Both the position numbers and the translations under genes were made by a program. Under the pieces are notes generated by a model, which did no database searches, was not told the origin of the DNA, and was given only the letters and a program-made list of their open reading frames with translations. Below are positions 8,426 through 17,133 of a stretch of 64,000 nt of DNA, piece after piece. Positions within the stretch are counted from its first letter, which is position 1. Every line of letters begins with the position of its first letter. The stretch is from Hirschia litorea. Lineage in GTDB: Bacteria; Pseudomonadota; Alphaproteobacteria; Caulobacterales; Hyphomonadaceae. Location of the stretch: NCBI RefSeq assembly GCF_042665075.1, contig NZ_JBHTBR010000002.1:1439221-1503220 (forward strand), in the 5' to 3' direction.

Positions 8426-9484
8426 ATGTCGATCTCAAAACCACCGCGCAGCTTTTTCAAGCCACTCGCGATAGGCGCACCCGCACCGTTTCGTGAGCTA
8501 CCGACGCGAGTAGAGCGCATGATCCACTTCGTGCCGCCTCACATAGAGAAAGTCCGCGCCAAATCTGGAGACATTGCCAAACAAGCTGATGTTGTCCTTG
8601 CAAATTTAGAAGACGCGATTCCTTCTGACGCAAAAGAAGCTGCCCGTGCCGGGGCTTTGGATATGGCTGAAAATATAGATTTTTCTTCCACCGGAACAGG
8701 TTTCTGGGCTCGCGTTAACTGCCTGAATTCACCTTGGTTTTTAGACGATGTGACCGAATTAGTGACAAAAGCTGGAAATAAGTTAGATGTTATCATGCTG
8801 CCCAAGGTCGAAGGTCCTTGGGATATTCATTACGCAGACCAACTTATCGCTCAACTAGAAGCCAAAGCCAGCATTAAACGCCCAATAATGCTCCATGCTA
8901 TTTTGGAAACCGCTGAAGGCGTTCAAAATGTTGAACAAATATGTTTAGCCTCTCCGCGGATGCACGGTATCTCACTTGGTCCGGCCGACCTTGCCGCCTC
9001 TCGCGCCATGAAGACGACTCGTGTTGGCGGCGGTCATCCTTTCTACAAAGTAATAGAAGACCCTCGCAGCGATGATGCGCCCCGTGCTGCTGCGCAACAA
9101 GATTTATGGCACTATACAGTCTCTAAAATGGTGGACGCATGTTGCACTGCAGGGATAAAACCATTTTATGGCCCGTTTGCGGATATTGCCGATGTCGAAG
9201 CATGTGAGCAGCAATTTAGAAACGCCTTTTTGATGGGGTGCGCCGGCACTTGGTCACTTCATCCAAAGCAAATCGACATTGCGAAACGCGTATTCTCTCC
9301 TGATGTCGATGAAGTATTGTTTGCTAAAAAAATCCTCGCCGCCATGCCAGACGGCACCGGCGTTCACATGATTGATGGCAAAATGCAAGACGATGCGACA
9401 TGGAAGCAAGCCAAAGTTATGGTCGACCTTGCAAGGCAAGTCGCAGAAAAAGACCCCGACCTTGCTTCTGCATATGAATTTTAG
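8426..9484 (+). CDS. HpcH/HpaI aldolase / citrate lyase beta family, CoA-ester lyase-like
   Basis: 352 aa from the ATG at 8426, chosen because GGGGAG lies seven bases upstream; the frame is open to 8333. TIM-barrel enzyme of the CitE / malyl-CoA lyase superfamily: the NLEDAIP segment, the ETAEGV segment with the metal-binding glutamate, and GPADLAAS with the second metal-binding aspartate are present. Relatives cleave or hydrolyse (3S)-malyl-CoA, beta-methylmalyl-CoA or citramalyl-CoA. The precise substrate cannot be fixed from sequence. An acyl-CoA thioesterase-like gene follows on the same strand after 156 bases. Confidence 0.85.
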   Translation: MSISKPPRSFFKPLAIGAPAPFRELPTRVERMIHFVPPHIEKVRAKSGDIAKQADVVLANLEDAIPSDAKEAARAGALDMAENIDFSSTGTGFWARVNCLNSPWFLDDVTELVTKAGNKLDVIMLPKVEGPWDIHYADQLIAQLEAKASIKRPIMLHAILETAEGVQNVEQICLASPRMHGISLGPADLAASRAMKTTRVGGGHPFYKVIEDPRSDDAPRAAAQQDLWHYTVSKMVDACCTAGIKPFYGPFADIADVEACEQQFRNAFLMGCAGTWSLHPKQIDIAKRVFSPDVDEVLFAKKILAAMPDGTGVHMIDGKMQDDATWKQAKVMVDLARQVAEKDPDLASAYEF

Positions 9485-9640
9485 CTCTCTATTGCCGCGA
9501 GGGAATAGCCATTCCATTCAACATTTTTTGCTATTTCCTCTCCTAACGGCAGGGTTTTCAAGACATTTTTCTTTCGTCATTGTGAATAAACAACCCAAAG
9601 AAATACTCGGCATTTTGGGCGCAATGCGAACGGATATTTT

Positions 9641-10429
9641 ATGAACTTTTCAGAGATTCTTGCAAACACGAAGCGTTCCGGCAGCACACTTACATCGCCT
9701 ATTCCACAAGAGTGGACACAGGGACGCACCGCCTTTGGCGGCCTCACAACAGCACTCGCATATTATGGTGCCCGCGAGCTTACAGATGAAACCCGCGCAT
9801 TGCGCGGTGCAATGATATCATTTGTTGGGCCAACAACAAATGAAGTCACCATAGAAGCCACGCCTCTTCGTAGCGGTCGCACAACATCCAGCATTCGAGC
9901 AGAAATAAAAAGCAACAATATCTCCGCAACAGAAGCTATTTTCACTTTTGCTGACCTTCGCTCCGACTCAAAAATCCACCACAGCCCGCCCGCTTCTCCC
10001 GCCCCAACATCTCCGGTCTCTGATTCCAGCCTTGAAGTTATGCGCCCGAACTTCCCCCAATTTTACAATAATTTTGAAGTCTCCCCCTTCCAAGGCATGC
10101 CATTTTCAAATGCAAAACAACCAGATATTAGTTGGTGGGTACGCCACAGAGATCCCGCCGCCCACAATAGTCTCGAAGGTCTTTTATCCATCGGAGATGC
10201 CCTCGTTCCCGCCTATGGCACCGCTATGCGTGAATGGACACCAATGTCGAGCATGACGTGGATGATAAACTTGCTCACCGACACGGCCACCACTGAGCAA
10301 GGTTGGTGGTTGCTACGCTCAACATCTGATAGCGCTGGCGGCGGCTTTACAAGCCAAAATATGACAATATGGAACACATCCGGAGACTGCGTTTTAATGG
10401 GACGTCAAATGGTTACGATATTTGGCTAA
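9641..10429 (+). CDS. Acyl-CoA thioesterase-like (hotdog fold) protein
   Basis: 262-aa protein with the double hotdog architecture of the TesB-like thioesterase group: an N-terminal hotdog with GRTAFGGLTTAL, a proline-rich linker (about 115-135), and a second hotdog ending in the GGGFTSQNMTIWN phrase typical of the family. It probably hydrolyses acyl-CoA thioesters in the cytoplasm. It follows the CoA-ester lyase-like gene, which also acts on CoA esters; whether they share a pathway is inference. The 156-base gap before it shows no obvious promoter or other gene. Confidence 0.82.
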   Translation: MNFSEILANTKRSGSTLTSPIPQEWTQGRTAFGGLTTALAYYGARELTDETRALRGAMISFVGPTTNEVTIEATPLRSGRTTSSIRAEIKSNNISATEAIFTFADLRSDSKIHHSPPASPAPTSPVSDSSLEVMRPNFPQFYNNFEVSPFQGMPFSNAKQPDISWWVRHRDPAAHNSLEGLLSIGDALVPAYGTAMREWTPMSSMTWMINLLTDTATTEQGWWLLRSTSDSAGGGFTSQNMTIWNTSGDCVLMGRQMVTIFG

Positions 10430-10440
10430 ATATAGCCCAA

Positions 10441-11556
10441 TCACTCACCAAACACAGGAAGCTTTTGCTCTACGGGCGGCCAAGCTTGCGCTCCACCAAT
10501 TACAGTCATAACAGGCGTAACACCCTCAAGTTCTTCATCTGAAAGCGTCAATAAATCACCTGACATAATGGAAAAGTCGGCAAGCTTTCCAACCTCAATT
10601 GAACCAATCATATCATCTCGAAAGCCTGCTTTAGCTGCTTTCAATGTCATATACTCAAGTATATTCTGCCGCTTCTCAGGCGCTTTGCCCACAAAAGCTT
10701 GATATACAGGTTCTGCTTGCAACTGAGCCTCACCTTTAAAGGTATTCAGCACAGATGGCTCCAGCATCTCCATTGCGCGCAACAACTCTTCTGGATCAAC
10801 TTGCGGATCATACAACAGCCCCCAACGCGGATCAGCATCCGGCAAGCTGTCATCCAGCGCAAGCTCCACCTCATCAAGCAGAGCACCAAACCCCGTTGAC
10901 GGTATTTTGAACATGATCTGAACATGCTGTTTTAATGCAAGCTTTAACAATTGCGGGAGTGTCGGAATGTCTCCACTTTCTCCCAATGGCGGCAAAGGCT
11001 TTTCAACATCCAAAACAATCGCACGCGTTTCCACTAAACCACCCGGCGAGACGCCAGGCCCGTAAGTGGCTAAGCTTTCAAAGCCTGCTTGGTTGAGCAC
11101 ATTATAAACCCGCACAGGCAGCTTACGCGCCATCGCCAAGTCTTCCATTATCCGCACATTTTCCGGCAAAACATTATAAGCGTGGATAGTCGTCCAACCT
11201 TGCTTTGCATATGCCTGCACAGACGCTTGAATTTGCGTTCCTAGCGCATCGTCAACACCATTCGCGAGTGCACCTGTATGTGTATCTATAAACCCAGGAT
11301 ACATCGCGCCGCCTTTAAGGTCGACCAACCGTGTTTTTGGATGCGTATCCGCCAGCACACTATTGGCATCCCCTACATAGGTAATCCGCATTCCGATTGT
11401 TGCCACAGCTTCTGCAATGGGCGCTTCAGGATTGCCAGTATATATGGTGCCGCCCAAATAAATCACATCAGGGCGTTTTTGTCCGCCGCATGCACTCAGC
11501 ATGAAAACCGCTGCCACAAGCGTGAAGCCGTGAGTCAATAACTGATGGATTTTCAT
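10441..11556 (-). CDS. Degenerate amidohydrolase-family lipoprotein
   Basis: 371 aa from the ATG at 11556, preceded by GAGG; the frame is open 12 codons further. The lipobox LSAC places the lipidated cysteine at about residue 23 of the protein. The N-terminal part (VIYLGGTIYTGNPEAP, then GGAMYPGFIDTH) and C-terminal part (GSIEVGKLADFSIM) are those of the YtcJ-type amidohydrolases. The metal-binding HxH has become HTG, no further histidine pairs of the barrel are visible, and the protein is much shorter than the usual 550 or so residues, with the middle of the barrel missing. It is probably not a working hydrolase and may be a binding protein or a decaying gene. Confidence 0.78.
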   Translation of the reverse strand: MKIHQLLTHGFTLVAAVFMLSACGGQKRPDVIYLGGTIYTGNPEAPIAEAVATIGMRITYVGDANSVLADTHPKTRLVDLKGGAMYPGFIDTHTGALANGVDDALGTQIQASVQAYAKQGWTTIHAYNVLPENVRIMEDLAMARKLPVRVYNVLNQAGFESLATYGPGVSPGGLVETRAIVLDVEKPLPPLGESGDIPTLPQLLKLALKQHVQIMFKIPSTGFGALLDEVELALDDSLPDADPRWGLLYDPQVDPEELLRAMEMLEPSVLNTFKGEAQLQAEPVYQAFVGKAPEKRQNILEYMTLKAAKAGFRDDMIGSIEVGKLADFSIMSGDLLTLSDEELEGVTPVMTVIGGAQAWPPVEQKLPVFGE

Positions 11557-11634
11557 GAATGCATCCTCATTCGCATATTCGCCAACTTGCAATCACATAG
11601 ACATATATGCGTGCTCAACAAAAGCAAATGCGAC

Positions 11635-11670
11635 AATAAAAAACGCGCCCCGAAATATCAGAGCGCGTTT
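11635..11670 (-). terminator. Intrinsic terminator of rpmB
   Basis: AAACGCGC (11641-11648) pairs with GCGCGTTT (11663-11670). On the minus strand the stem is followed by six T residues, giving a good intrinsic terminator for rpmB just before the amidohydrolase-like gene. The A/T flanks on both sides mean it may also act weakly in the other direction. Confidence 0.75.
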
Positions 11671-11696
11671 AAAATTCTTATCGTCGAAATAACGAC

Positions 11697-11993
11697 TTAA
11701 GCTGCAGCAGCTTCAGAAGCTTTTTTCGCAAGTTCGCGTTTTACTTTCAACGCTTTGTCGCTGAGGTTTGCATCAGCTTCTTTAGCAAGGAAAGCATCCA
11801 AACCACCGCGCTTATCAACTGTGCGAAGCGCAGAAGCAGCGATACGGAATTTGTAATCTTGACCCAATGTTTCAGAGTGCAAAGTTACTTTAACCAAGTT
11901 CGGCAAGAAACGACGCTTAGTTCTTAGGTTTGAGTGACTAACGTTGTTGCCTGTGATTGGCTTCTTACCTGTTAGCTCGCATTCGCGTGACAT
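11697..11993 (-). CDS. rpmB: 50S ribosomal protein L28
   Basis: 98-aa protein beginning MSRECELTGKKP with the GNNVSHSN and TKRRFLPNL segments of L28. It is the alphaproteobacterial form with an extended Ala/Lys-rich C-terminus and lacks a CxxC zinc site. L28 binds 23S rRNA in the large subunit. It is monocistronic here: a terminator follows it, and a 348-base gap precedes it. Confidence 0.96.
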   Translation of the reverse strand: MSRECELTGKKPITGNNVSHSNLRTKRRFLPNLVKVTLHSETLGQDYKFRIAASALRTVDKRGGLDAFLAKEADANLSDKALKVKRELAKKASEAAAA

Positions 11994-12341
11994 GTGCTTA
12001 GTCTCTTATGTTAGCGATGCGCAGCCGCTTCAAACTTAGTGGGCGCGCTCGGTCTATTAAAAATTCGAAGGGCCGGAATTACATGCTTGGAGTTCATTCG
12101 TCAACTCCCATCTTATGCTCTTGACGCATAAATCTGGAATTCTTTGCCTTAACCACAAACTTTGGGTATAAATATCGACGATTACATCTCGTCTATATAC
12201 AACCAACTATTTCATTATGTGACAGGTATTTGATTAAATAGCCAGCTTCGGCGCCACAAAGAGGCTATTTTGTCCGCAAATCGCCATTATGTTCGCCTCT
12301 AAACAGTACCTTATTATAGTTTCACTGGAGATTTTCAGCTT
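11994..12341. other. Intergenic region between rpmB and the DUF3108 gene
   Basis: 348 bases without a credible gene. It must hold the leftward rpmB promoter and the rightward DUF3108 promoter. I see an 8-bp inverted repeat AAATAGCC (12236-12243) / GGCTATTT (12263-12270) followed by one further T, which resembles a weak terminator or leader hairpin, and GGAGTT/AACTCC near 12090-12110. Confidence 0.6.
12292..12320 (+). promoter_or_regulatory. Candidate sigma70-type promoter of the DUF3108 gene
   Basis: TTCGCC (12292-12297) and TATAGT (12315-12320) are separated by exactly 17 bases. The -10 box matches the consensus at five of six positions and the -35 at three. A transcript would start near 12327, so the GGAG at 12327-12330 before the ATG at 12342 would lie at the extreme 5' end, which makes the leader unusually short and the assignment tentative. 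Confidence 0.4.
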
Positions 12342-13301
12342 ATGTCTCGTTTAAAAACCATCCTCACTTCAGGTCTTATCACATCAGGCCTCGTGGTTTT
12401 AGCTATGACTAGCCCAAACATCGCGCTTGCTGCGGCTGAAACAAATCCAGCAAAGTCAGACGCAACATTTGTTAGACCTTTGGATACAATCCAAAACGGA
12501 AAAGCTCGAAAATTCGTTGTTGAAATGGATGGCTATGTGCCGCCAACAAATTGGCTGCCTCAAATTAAAGGTGGTAAAGCGACAATCACCGCAGAGGTCT
12601 ATCCTGACCATTATAAAATCATCACACGCGCTAGTGTTGCCGGTATACTTGATTGGTTTATCGACTATTCTTCTACACTGACTTCAGATGGTGAAGTGAC
12701 AGAAAAAGGCCTTCAACCCCGTTTTTACCGCGCTAAAGACGATGAAGGCCGTAAAAATCGCGTCACAGAGATTAAGCACACTGATGATTTTGTTGAAGTA
12801 GAAGTGGTTCCCGCACACGGAAATTTAGGTGACCCCGCCGCGACTATGGAACAAAAACTTGAAGCCATGGACCCTATCTCTGCCCTATTGCAATTGGCCA
12901 TCGCCCCTGAAGCTGTTCCTGGCAAGCCGTGCAGTGGTGTCGCTAAAGTTTTTGATGGTAAAGCACGTTACAATCTTCACCTTGAAGAAGGTACACATGT
13001 TGAGAGTATAGAATCAGAAGCATGGAATGGCCCCGCTTATATTTGTAGCGTGCGCTATGAAGAATTAGCCGGCTACAAGAAGAAATCAGCCGCGCAACGC
13101 GCAAAAGAAGCAAAAGACCTTCGCTGGGTCTCTATGACTTTAGCTGACATGGGACCGGGTGAGCTTCGCGTACCTATTAAAATTGAAGCCCGCTCCAACA
13201 AGCGTGGTAAGATTACTGTTGTCGCAAGTGAGCTAAAATACGAGCATCTCGACACTGACCATGCAGATGCAACTAAACAAGCTAGCCCAGATCACGGCTA
13301 A
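12342..13301 (+). CDS. DUF3108 domain-containing exported protein
   Basis: 319-aa protein with a Sec signal peptide (residues 1-31, cut near ALAAA) followed by a DUF3108 domain. Family features visible are the early strand with YKIITRASVAGILDWFIDY, the RFYRAKDDEGRKNR segment and the later PCSGVAKVFDGKARYNL segment. DUF3108 proteins are exported, beta-rich proteins of the Gram-negative envelope with unknown biochemical role. Two cysteines (in KPCSG and YICSV) may form a disulfide. It starts behind GGAG. A conserved neighbour of rpmB and the helicase gene in related genomes (from memory). Confidence 0.85.
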   Translation: MSRLKTILTSGLITSGLVVLAMTSPNIALAAAETNPAKSDATFVRPLDTIQNGKARKFVVEMDGYVPPTNWLPQIKGGKATITAEVYPDHYKIITRASVAGILDWFIDYSSTLTSDGEVTEKGLQPRFYRAKDDEGRKNRVTEIKHTDDFVEVEVVPAHGNLGDPAATMEQKLEAMDPISALLQLAIAPEAVPGKPCSGVAKVFDGKARYNLHLEEGTHVESIESEAWNGPAYICSVRYEELAGYKKKSAAQRAKEAKDLRWVSMTLADMGPGELRVPIKIEARSNKRGKITVVASELKYEHLDTDHADATKQASPDHG

Positions 13302-13315
13302 GGTCTCGACTAAGT

Positions 13316-13379
13316 TTATTTCGTCGAAATAATACGAAAACTCTCTTGCAAATCATGTCCGCCAAGCACTAGCTTGGCG
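13316..13379. repeat. Two palindromes between DUF3108 and helicase genes
   Basis: A 17-bp palindrome (TTATTTCG, central T, CGAAATAA at 13316-13332) is followed by a perfect 8-bp hairpin CGCCAAGC / GCTTGGCG (13360-13367 and 13372-13379, loop ACTA). Neither is followed by a T run. They may end the DUF3108 transcript with Rho, protect its 3' end, or be protein-binding sites for the helicase gene promoter. Confidence 0.55.
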
Positions 13380-13435
13380 CGACTTAAGTTTCGCGATGAT
13401 CCTATCGCAACTAATACACGTCTATGGAGCCATCA

Positions 13436-16237
13436 ATGACCACTAGCATGAGAAATGTGCGTGCGGTCTTGGGGCCGACAAACACAGGAAAAACCCACCT
13501 CGCGGTTGAACGCATGCTCGCACACGATAGCGGCATGATTGGCTTGCCCCTACGCCTACTCGCACGCGAGGTTTATGATCGTCTTGTAAAAATCAAAGGC
13601 GAGCGCCTCGTTGCACTCGTGACAGGTGAAGAGCGCATCATTCCGCGCAATGCCCGTTATTACGCCTGCACAGTTGAGGCGATGCCACTGTCCATTCCGG
13701 TATCTTTCATAGCCATTGATGAAATTCAGATATCTCGAGATCCTGATCGCGGACATGTTTTCACAGATCGCATACTCTATGCTCGTGGCCAACATGAAAC
13801 CATGCTGCTTGGCGCTGACACAATGCGGCCAGTCCTTCATGCGCTTGACCTCAAAGTGGATACAGAACATCGCGAACGCTTTTCAACGCTCACCTATACT
13901 GGACCACTCAAACTCACCAAACTTCCCAAACGTTCCGCCATTGTCGCCTTCTCTTCAGAAGAAGTTTACGCCATTGCTGAATTGCTAAAACGTCAACGCG
14001 GCGGGTCTGCCGTTGTTATGGGGGCATTATCGCCACGTACACGCAACGCACAAGTTGCGCTGTATCAGTCGGGTGAAGTTGACTACCTTGTTGCGACAGA
14101 TGCTATCGGCATGGGGTTAAATCTTGACGTCACGCATATAGCCTTCGCTAGTCGACGAAAATTTGATGGGCATCGCAGCCGTTTTCTCCGCGCTGACGAA
14201 GCCGCTCAGATTGCTGGACGCGCCGGTCGTTTCAAAGATGACGGCACATTTGGCGAGACAAGCGACTGCATCCTCTTTGAAGAAGAAGATGTGCAACGCA
14301 TTGAACACCACACGTTCGACCCCGTGGATTTCCTCTCTTGGAGAAACTCCAAACTCAATTACGAAAGTTTGGAAACTCTCTCCGATAGCCTACACAAACC
14401 GTCACCTCACCGTAAACTCAAACGCTGCCCAGACGCGCTTGATGAGATCACTTTCCAAGCCTTACGTAACGATAGTGAGATAAAAGATAGTGTAAAATCA
14501 CCAGAACACGTCCGCCGCCTCTGGGATATTTGCACTTTACCAGATTTTCGCAAACATGGCCCAGATGCACATGTTCGCCTTGTGCAATCATTTGTTGAAA
14601 AACTAATAAACCCCAATGCTCGCCTACAAGATGTCTGGATAAACAAGCAGTTAGACAAGATTGATAACATGGAGGGCGATATAGATACCCTCCAGTCAAG
14701 GCTTGCATCCATCCGCACTTGGACGTATGCCGCCAATCGTACGGATTGGGTCCAACACACAAAAATTTGGCAATCTCGTACAAGAGACATTGAGGATAGG
14801 CTATCAGATGCGCTACACGAGCGGCTGGTAGAAAAATTTGTAGACCGTCGCACGTCGGCGCTATTGAAGAGTCTGAATTCGGAGGAAGCTATGGAAGCAG
14901 GCGTCGGCCTTGATGGAGAAGTCGTTGTGGAAGGTCACAGTGTCGGACGATTGGATGGATTAACATTCAGTCCCGCAGTGACAAGCCAAACGCTAGAAGG
15001 CCGTGCAGTACGCAACGCCGCTTATAAAGCCCTCAAAACACTCATAGAAGAAAAATTAAACACTATTAGCGCTGCTGAAGATGGTAATTTTTCTTTACTC
15101 GAAGACTATCGCATTACCTATCAAGGCCAAACAATTGGCCGCATGGTACAAGGAAGCCACTGGCTCTCGCCAAGTGCTGACCTTGTCGGCGCTCCCGATG
15201 CTGAAACAGGCCTTCGCGCAATGGCTGAAACGCGCTTGCGCAAATGGCTTGCCGATCACATCAAAGAAGTATTGACGCCTTTGTTTGATCTACAGGCAAC
15301 TTTAAAATCAGGACGCCTCACTGGATTAGCACGTGGTGTCGCACACCAGCTCGTTGATGCAGGTGCCGCTATAGATCGGCGCAAAGATGAAGTGGCCTCA
15401 TCTCTAACACGTGATGACCGCGCCGCCCTTAAAGAAGTTGGTGTTCGCACGGGGCGCATTGCAGCCTACATGCCGGGGCTTCTAAAACCAGCTCAAGCTG
15501 GATTGTGCCTGAAGCTACGCGCACTTGGCACTGACTATGCGCCAATGAAGCCACCTTCATCGGCATCTTTCAAAACCGAAAAAGGATGGAACCGCGCAAA
15601 CCTTGAGGCAGCTGGTTATGTGCGCCTCGGCCCCCGCGCAGTTCGCGCAGACATGGCTGAACGTCTTTCATGGACATTAGGCCAAGAACGTAAAAAATCA
15701 GAAACATCTACATTTGCGATCCCACCAGAGCATGCAGCTCTTGTTGGTTCTCCTGCGGATGATTTCATCGAAATCTTGAAGGCGATGGGTTTAATGCCCG
15801 CGCAAAAAGATAAAGAGACCGGCGCAATCATTTTGTGGCGTTTTTCTTCAAAGCAATATGTAAATGAGAAGCGCAAACAAAAACCAACAGAGCCTACAGC
15901 ACGTGAAGTAAAAGCAATGGCTGATAGTCCATTCGCAGCCCTCGCTGCTTTGACTATGCCCAAGGCTGAAGATGCACCCGCTAAACCTAAGAAGAAGCGC
16001 AAACGCAAAAAAGCGAAGCCAAAAGATGACGCAGCTTTGGCAGCTGAAAACACTGCTATCGCAGTAAGTGAGCAAGCTGAAGACAGCGCAGCAACACCTG
16101 CGCCACAGGATGCAAGCGCCCCAACATCAGCAGAGGTGCAGGCTAACACCGCAGACATAGCAGAACCTCTCAACCAAGCCTCCACCGAGGCCACTGCCGA
16201 GAATGGCGACGCTTCAACAAAGGAAAAAGAAGCTTAA
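13436..16237 (+). CDS. Suv3-like superfamily 2 RNA helicase
   Basis: 933 aa from the ATG at 13436, chosen because GGAG (13426-13429) lies six bases before it; an in-frame ATG at 13424 is less well placed. The N-terminal helicase core has Walker A GPTNTGKT, the IDEIQ motif and the motif VI QIAGRAGR. This matches the bacterial relatives of the mitochondrial RNA helicase Suv3. Middle and C-terminal regions include a Suv3-type helical domain. The last 120 residues are a low-complexity tail with a Lys/Arg block (PKKKRKRKKAKPK) and an Ala/Glu/Thr-rich end, probably an RNA-binding extension. The S4-domain gene follows after 12 bases. Confidence 0.9.
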   Translation: MTTSMRNVRAVLGPTNTGKTHLAVERMLAHDSGMIGLPLRLLAREVYDRLVKIKGERLVALVTGEERIIPRNARYYACTVEAMPLSIPVSFIAIDEIQISRDPDRGHVFTDRILYARGQHETMLLGADTMRPVLHALDLKVDTEHRERFSTLTYTGPLKLTKLPKRSAIVAFSSEEVYAIAELLKRQRGGSAVVMGALSPRTRNAQVALYQSGEVDYLVATDAIGMGLNLDVTHIAFASRRKFDGHRSRFLRADEAAQIAGRAGRFKDDGTFGETSDCILFEEEDVQRIEHHTFDPVDFLSWRNSKLNYESLETLSDSLHKPSPHRKLKRCPDALDEITFQALRNDSEIKDSVKSPEHVRRLWDICTLPDFRKHGPDAHVRLVQSFVEKLINPNARLQDVWINKQLDKIDNMEGDIDTLQSRLASIRTWTYAANRTDWVQHTKIWQSRTRDIEDRLSDALHERLVEKFVDRRTSALLKSLNSEEAMEAGVGLDGEVVVEGHSVGRLDGLTFSPAVTSQTLEGRAVRNAAYKALKTLIEEKLNTISAAEDGNFSLLEDYRITYQGQTIGRMVQGSHWLSPSADLVGAPDAETGLRAMAETRLRKWLADHIKEVLTPLFDLQATLKSGRLTGLARGVAHQLVDAGAAIDRRKDEVASSLTRDDRAALKEVGVRTGRIAAYMPGLLKPAQAGLCLKLRALGTDYAPMKPPSSASFKTEKGWNRANLEAAGYVRLGPRAVRADMAERLSWTLGQERKKSETSTFAIPPEHAALVGSPADDFIEILKAMGLMPAQKDKETGAIILWRFSSKQYVNEKRKQKPTEPTAREVKAMADSPFAALAALTMPKAEDAPAKPKKKRKRKKAKPKDDAALAAENTAIAVSEQAEDSAATPAPQDASAPTSAEVQANTADIAEPLNQASTEATAENGDASTKEKEA

Positions 16238-16249
16238 TGCGAGGCGTAT

Positions 16250-16591
16250 TTGGCTAAGACAAAGCATAACGCGGCACACGAAAATTCTGATACTGACGTA
16301 ACAGACAGGATGCGATTGGATTTGTTTCTACATCGCATCCGCTTTTTCAAAACCCGCGCTTTAGCCACGACTCAAATCTCCAAGAAAAGCGCACGCATCA
16401 CCCGAAATGGCGAAACGCGGCGCACAGATAAACCGTCTGCAAATATTTTTATTGGAGATATGGTGAGCTTTAATTGCAATAAGGAAATCATCACACTAAA
16501 TGTGATAAAACTTCCCTATCGACGTGGCCCAGCCCCTGAAGCACAAGCTTGCTATGAATTATACGAGGAACAGTCAGACAAGCGCGGCTAA
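16250..16591 (+). CDS. S4 domain RNA-binding protein (Hsp15-like)
   Basis: 113-aa protein with an S4 domain (about residues 21-70: MRLDLFLHRIRFFKTRALA...). The start is a TTG at 16250 with GAGG five bases upstream and 12 bases after the helicase stop. Hsp15 (HslR) of E. coli, the nearest known group, binds stalled 50S subunits carrying a peptidyl-tRNA. The tight coupling to a Suv3-like helicase points to a job in RNA or ribosome handling; that is inference. Confidence 0.85.
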   Translation: MAKTKHNAAHENSDTDVTDRMRLDLFLHRIRFFKTRALATTQISKKSARITRNGETRRTDKPSANIFIGDMVSFNCNKEIITLNVIKLPYRRGPAPEAQACYELYEEQSDKRG

Positions 16592-16675
16592 ACATGCCTA
16601 CTAGCTTTCCTCAATTGACATGAGCCCATAAATTTTGGATGTCACCCTCTAAACAACACACTTGGAGTACCTCCC

Positions 16676-17020
16676 TTGACCTATATCGTCATCGACGCCT
16701 GTATCAAATGTAAGTACACAGACTGCGTTGAAGTCTGCCCTGTGGACTGTTTTTACGAAGGTGAAAACATGCTGGTCATTGATCCGGAAGAATGCATCGA
16801 CTGTGGTGTATGTGAGCCTGAATGTCCTGCTGAAGCTATCGTTCCGGATACAGAAGATTCCAAAGACGGAAAATGGTTGAAGATCAACACAGAGTATGCA
16901 GCCAAATGGCCAAACATCACCGTCAGAAAAGATGCGCCCGCAGACGCAGACGAGTGGTCACAAGTCAAAGATAAATTTGGTGAACATTTCTCAGATAAGC
17001 CAGGCACAGGTGACGAATAG
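16676..17020 (+). CDS. fdxA: Seven-iron ferredoxin (3Fe-4S/4Fe-4S)
   Basis: 114-aa soluble electron carrier. The N-terminal cysteine pattern CIKCKYTDCVEVCP and the second group CIDCGVCEPECP give one 3Fe-4S and one 4Fe-4S site, as in FdxA of other proteobacteria. The C-terminal extension of about 50 residues is also typical. The start is TTG at 16676 with GGAG eight bases upstream. It lies between the S4-domain gene and carD. A weak hairpin (17031-17058) follows its stop. Confidence 0.95.
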   Translation: MTYIVIDACIKCKYTDCVEVCPVDCFYEGENMLVIDPEECIDCGVCEPECPAEAIVPDTEDSKDGKWLKINTEYAAKWPNITVRKDAPADADEWSQVKDKFGEHFSDKPGTGDE

Positions 17021-17098
17021 ACGTCTTTAGCAAAATCCTGTTTCTGTTAAGGTTTTGGCACAATATCTAGGTAAACATTACCAAGAAATCACCAAGAC

Positions 17099-17127
17099 TT
17101 GAACAAAACCCTAATTTTTGCTATATT
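17099..17127 (+). promoter_or_regulatory. Strong sigma70-type promoter upstream of carD
   Basis: TTGAAC (17099-17104), a 17-base spacer and TATATT (17122-17127): five of six consensus bases in the -10 and four of six in the -35, with ideal spacing. The start of transcription would be near 17134. It is the best-looking promoter in the window, and it points at the hairpin-plus-T7 structure at 17176-17219 and then carD. Confidence 0.65.
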
Positions 17128-17133
17128 GCTGCT

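Noticed and set aside
16615..16642. Promoter before fdxA from TTGACA at 16615
   Set aside because: The -35 is perfect, but no acceptable -10 lies 16-18 bases downstream (GATGTC at best), so I do not list it.
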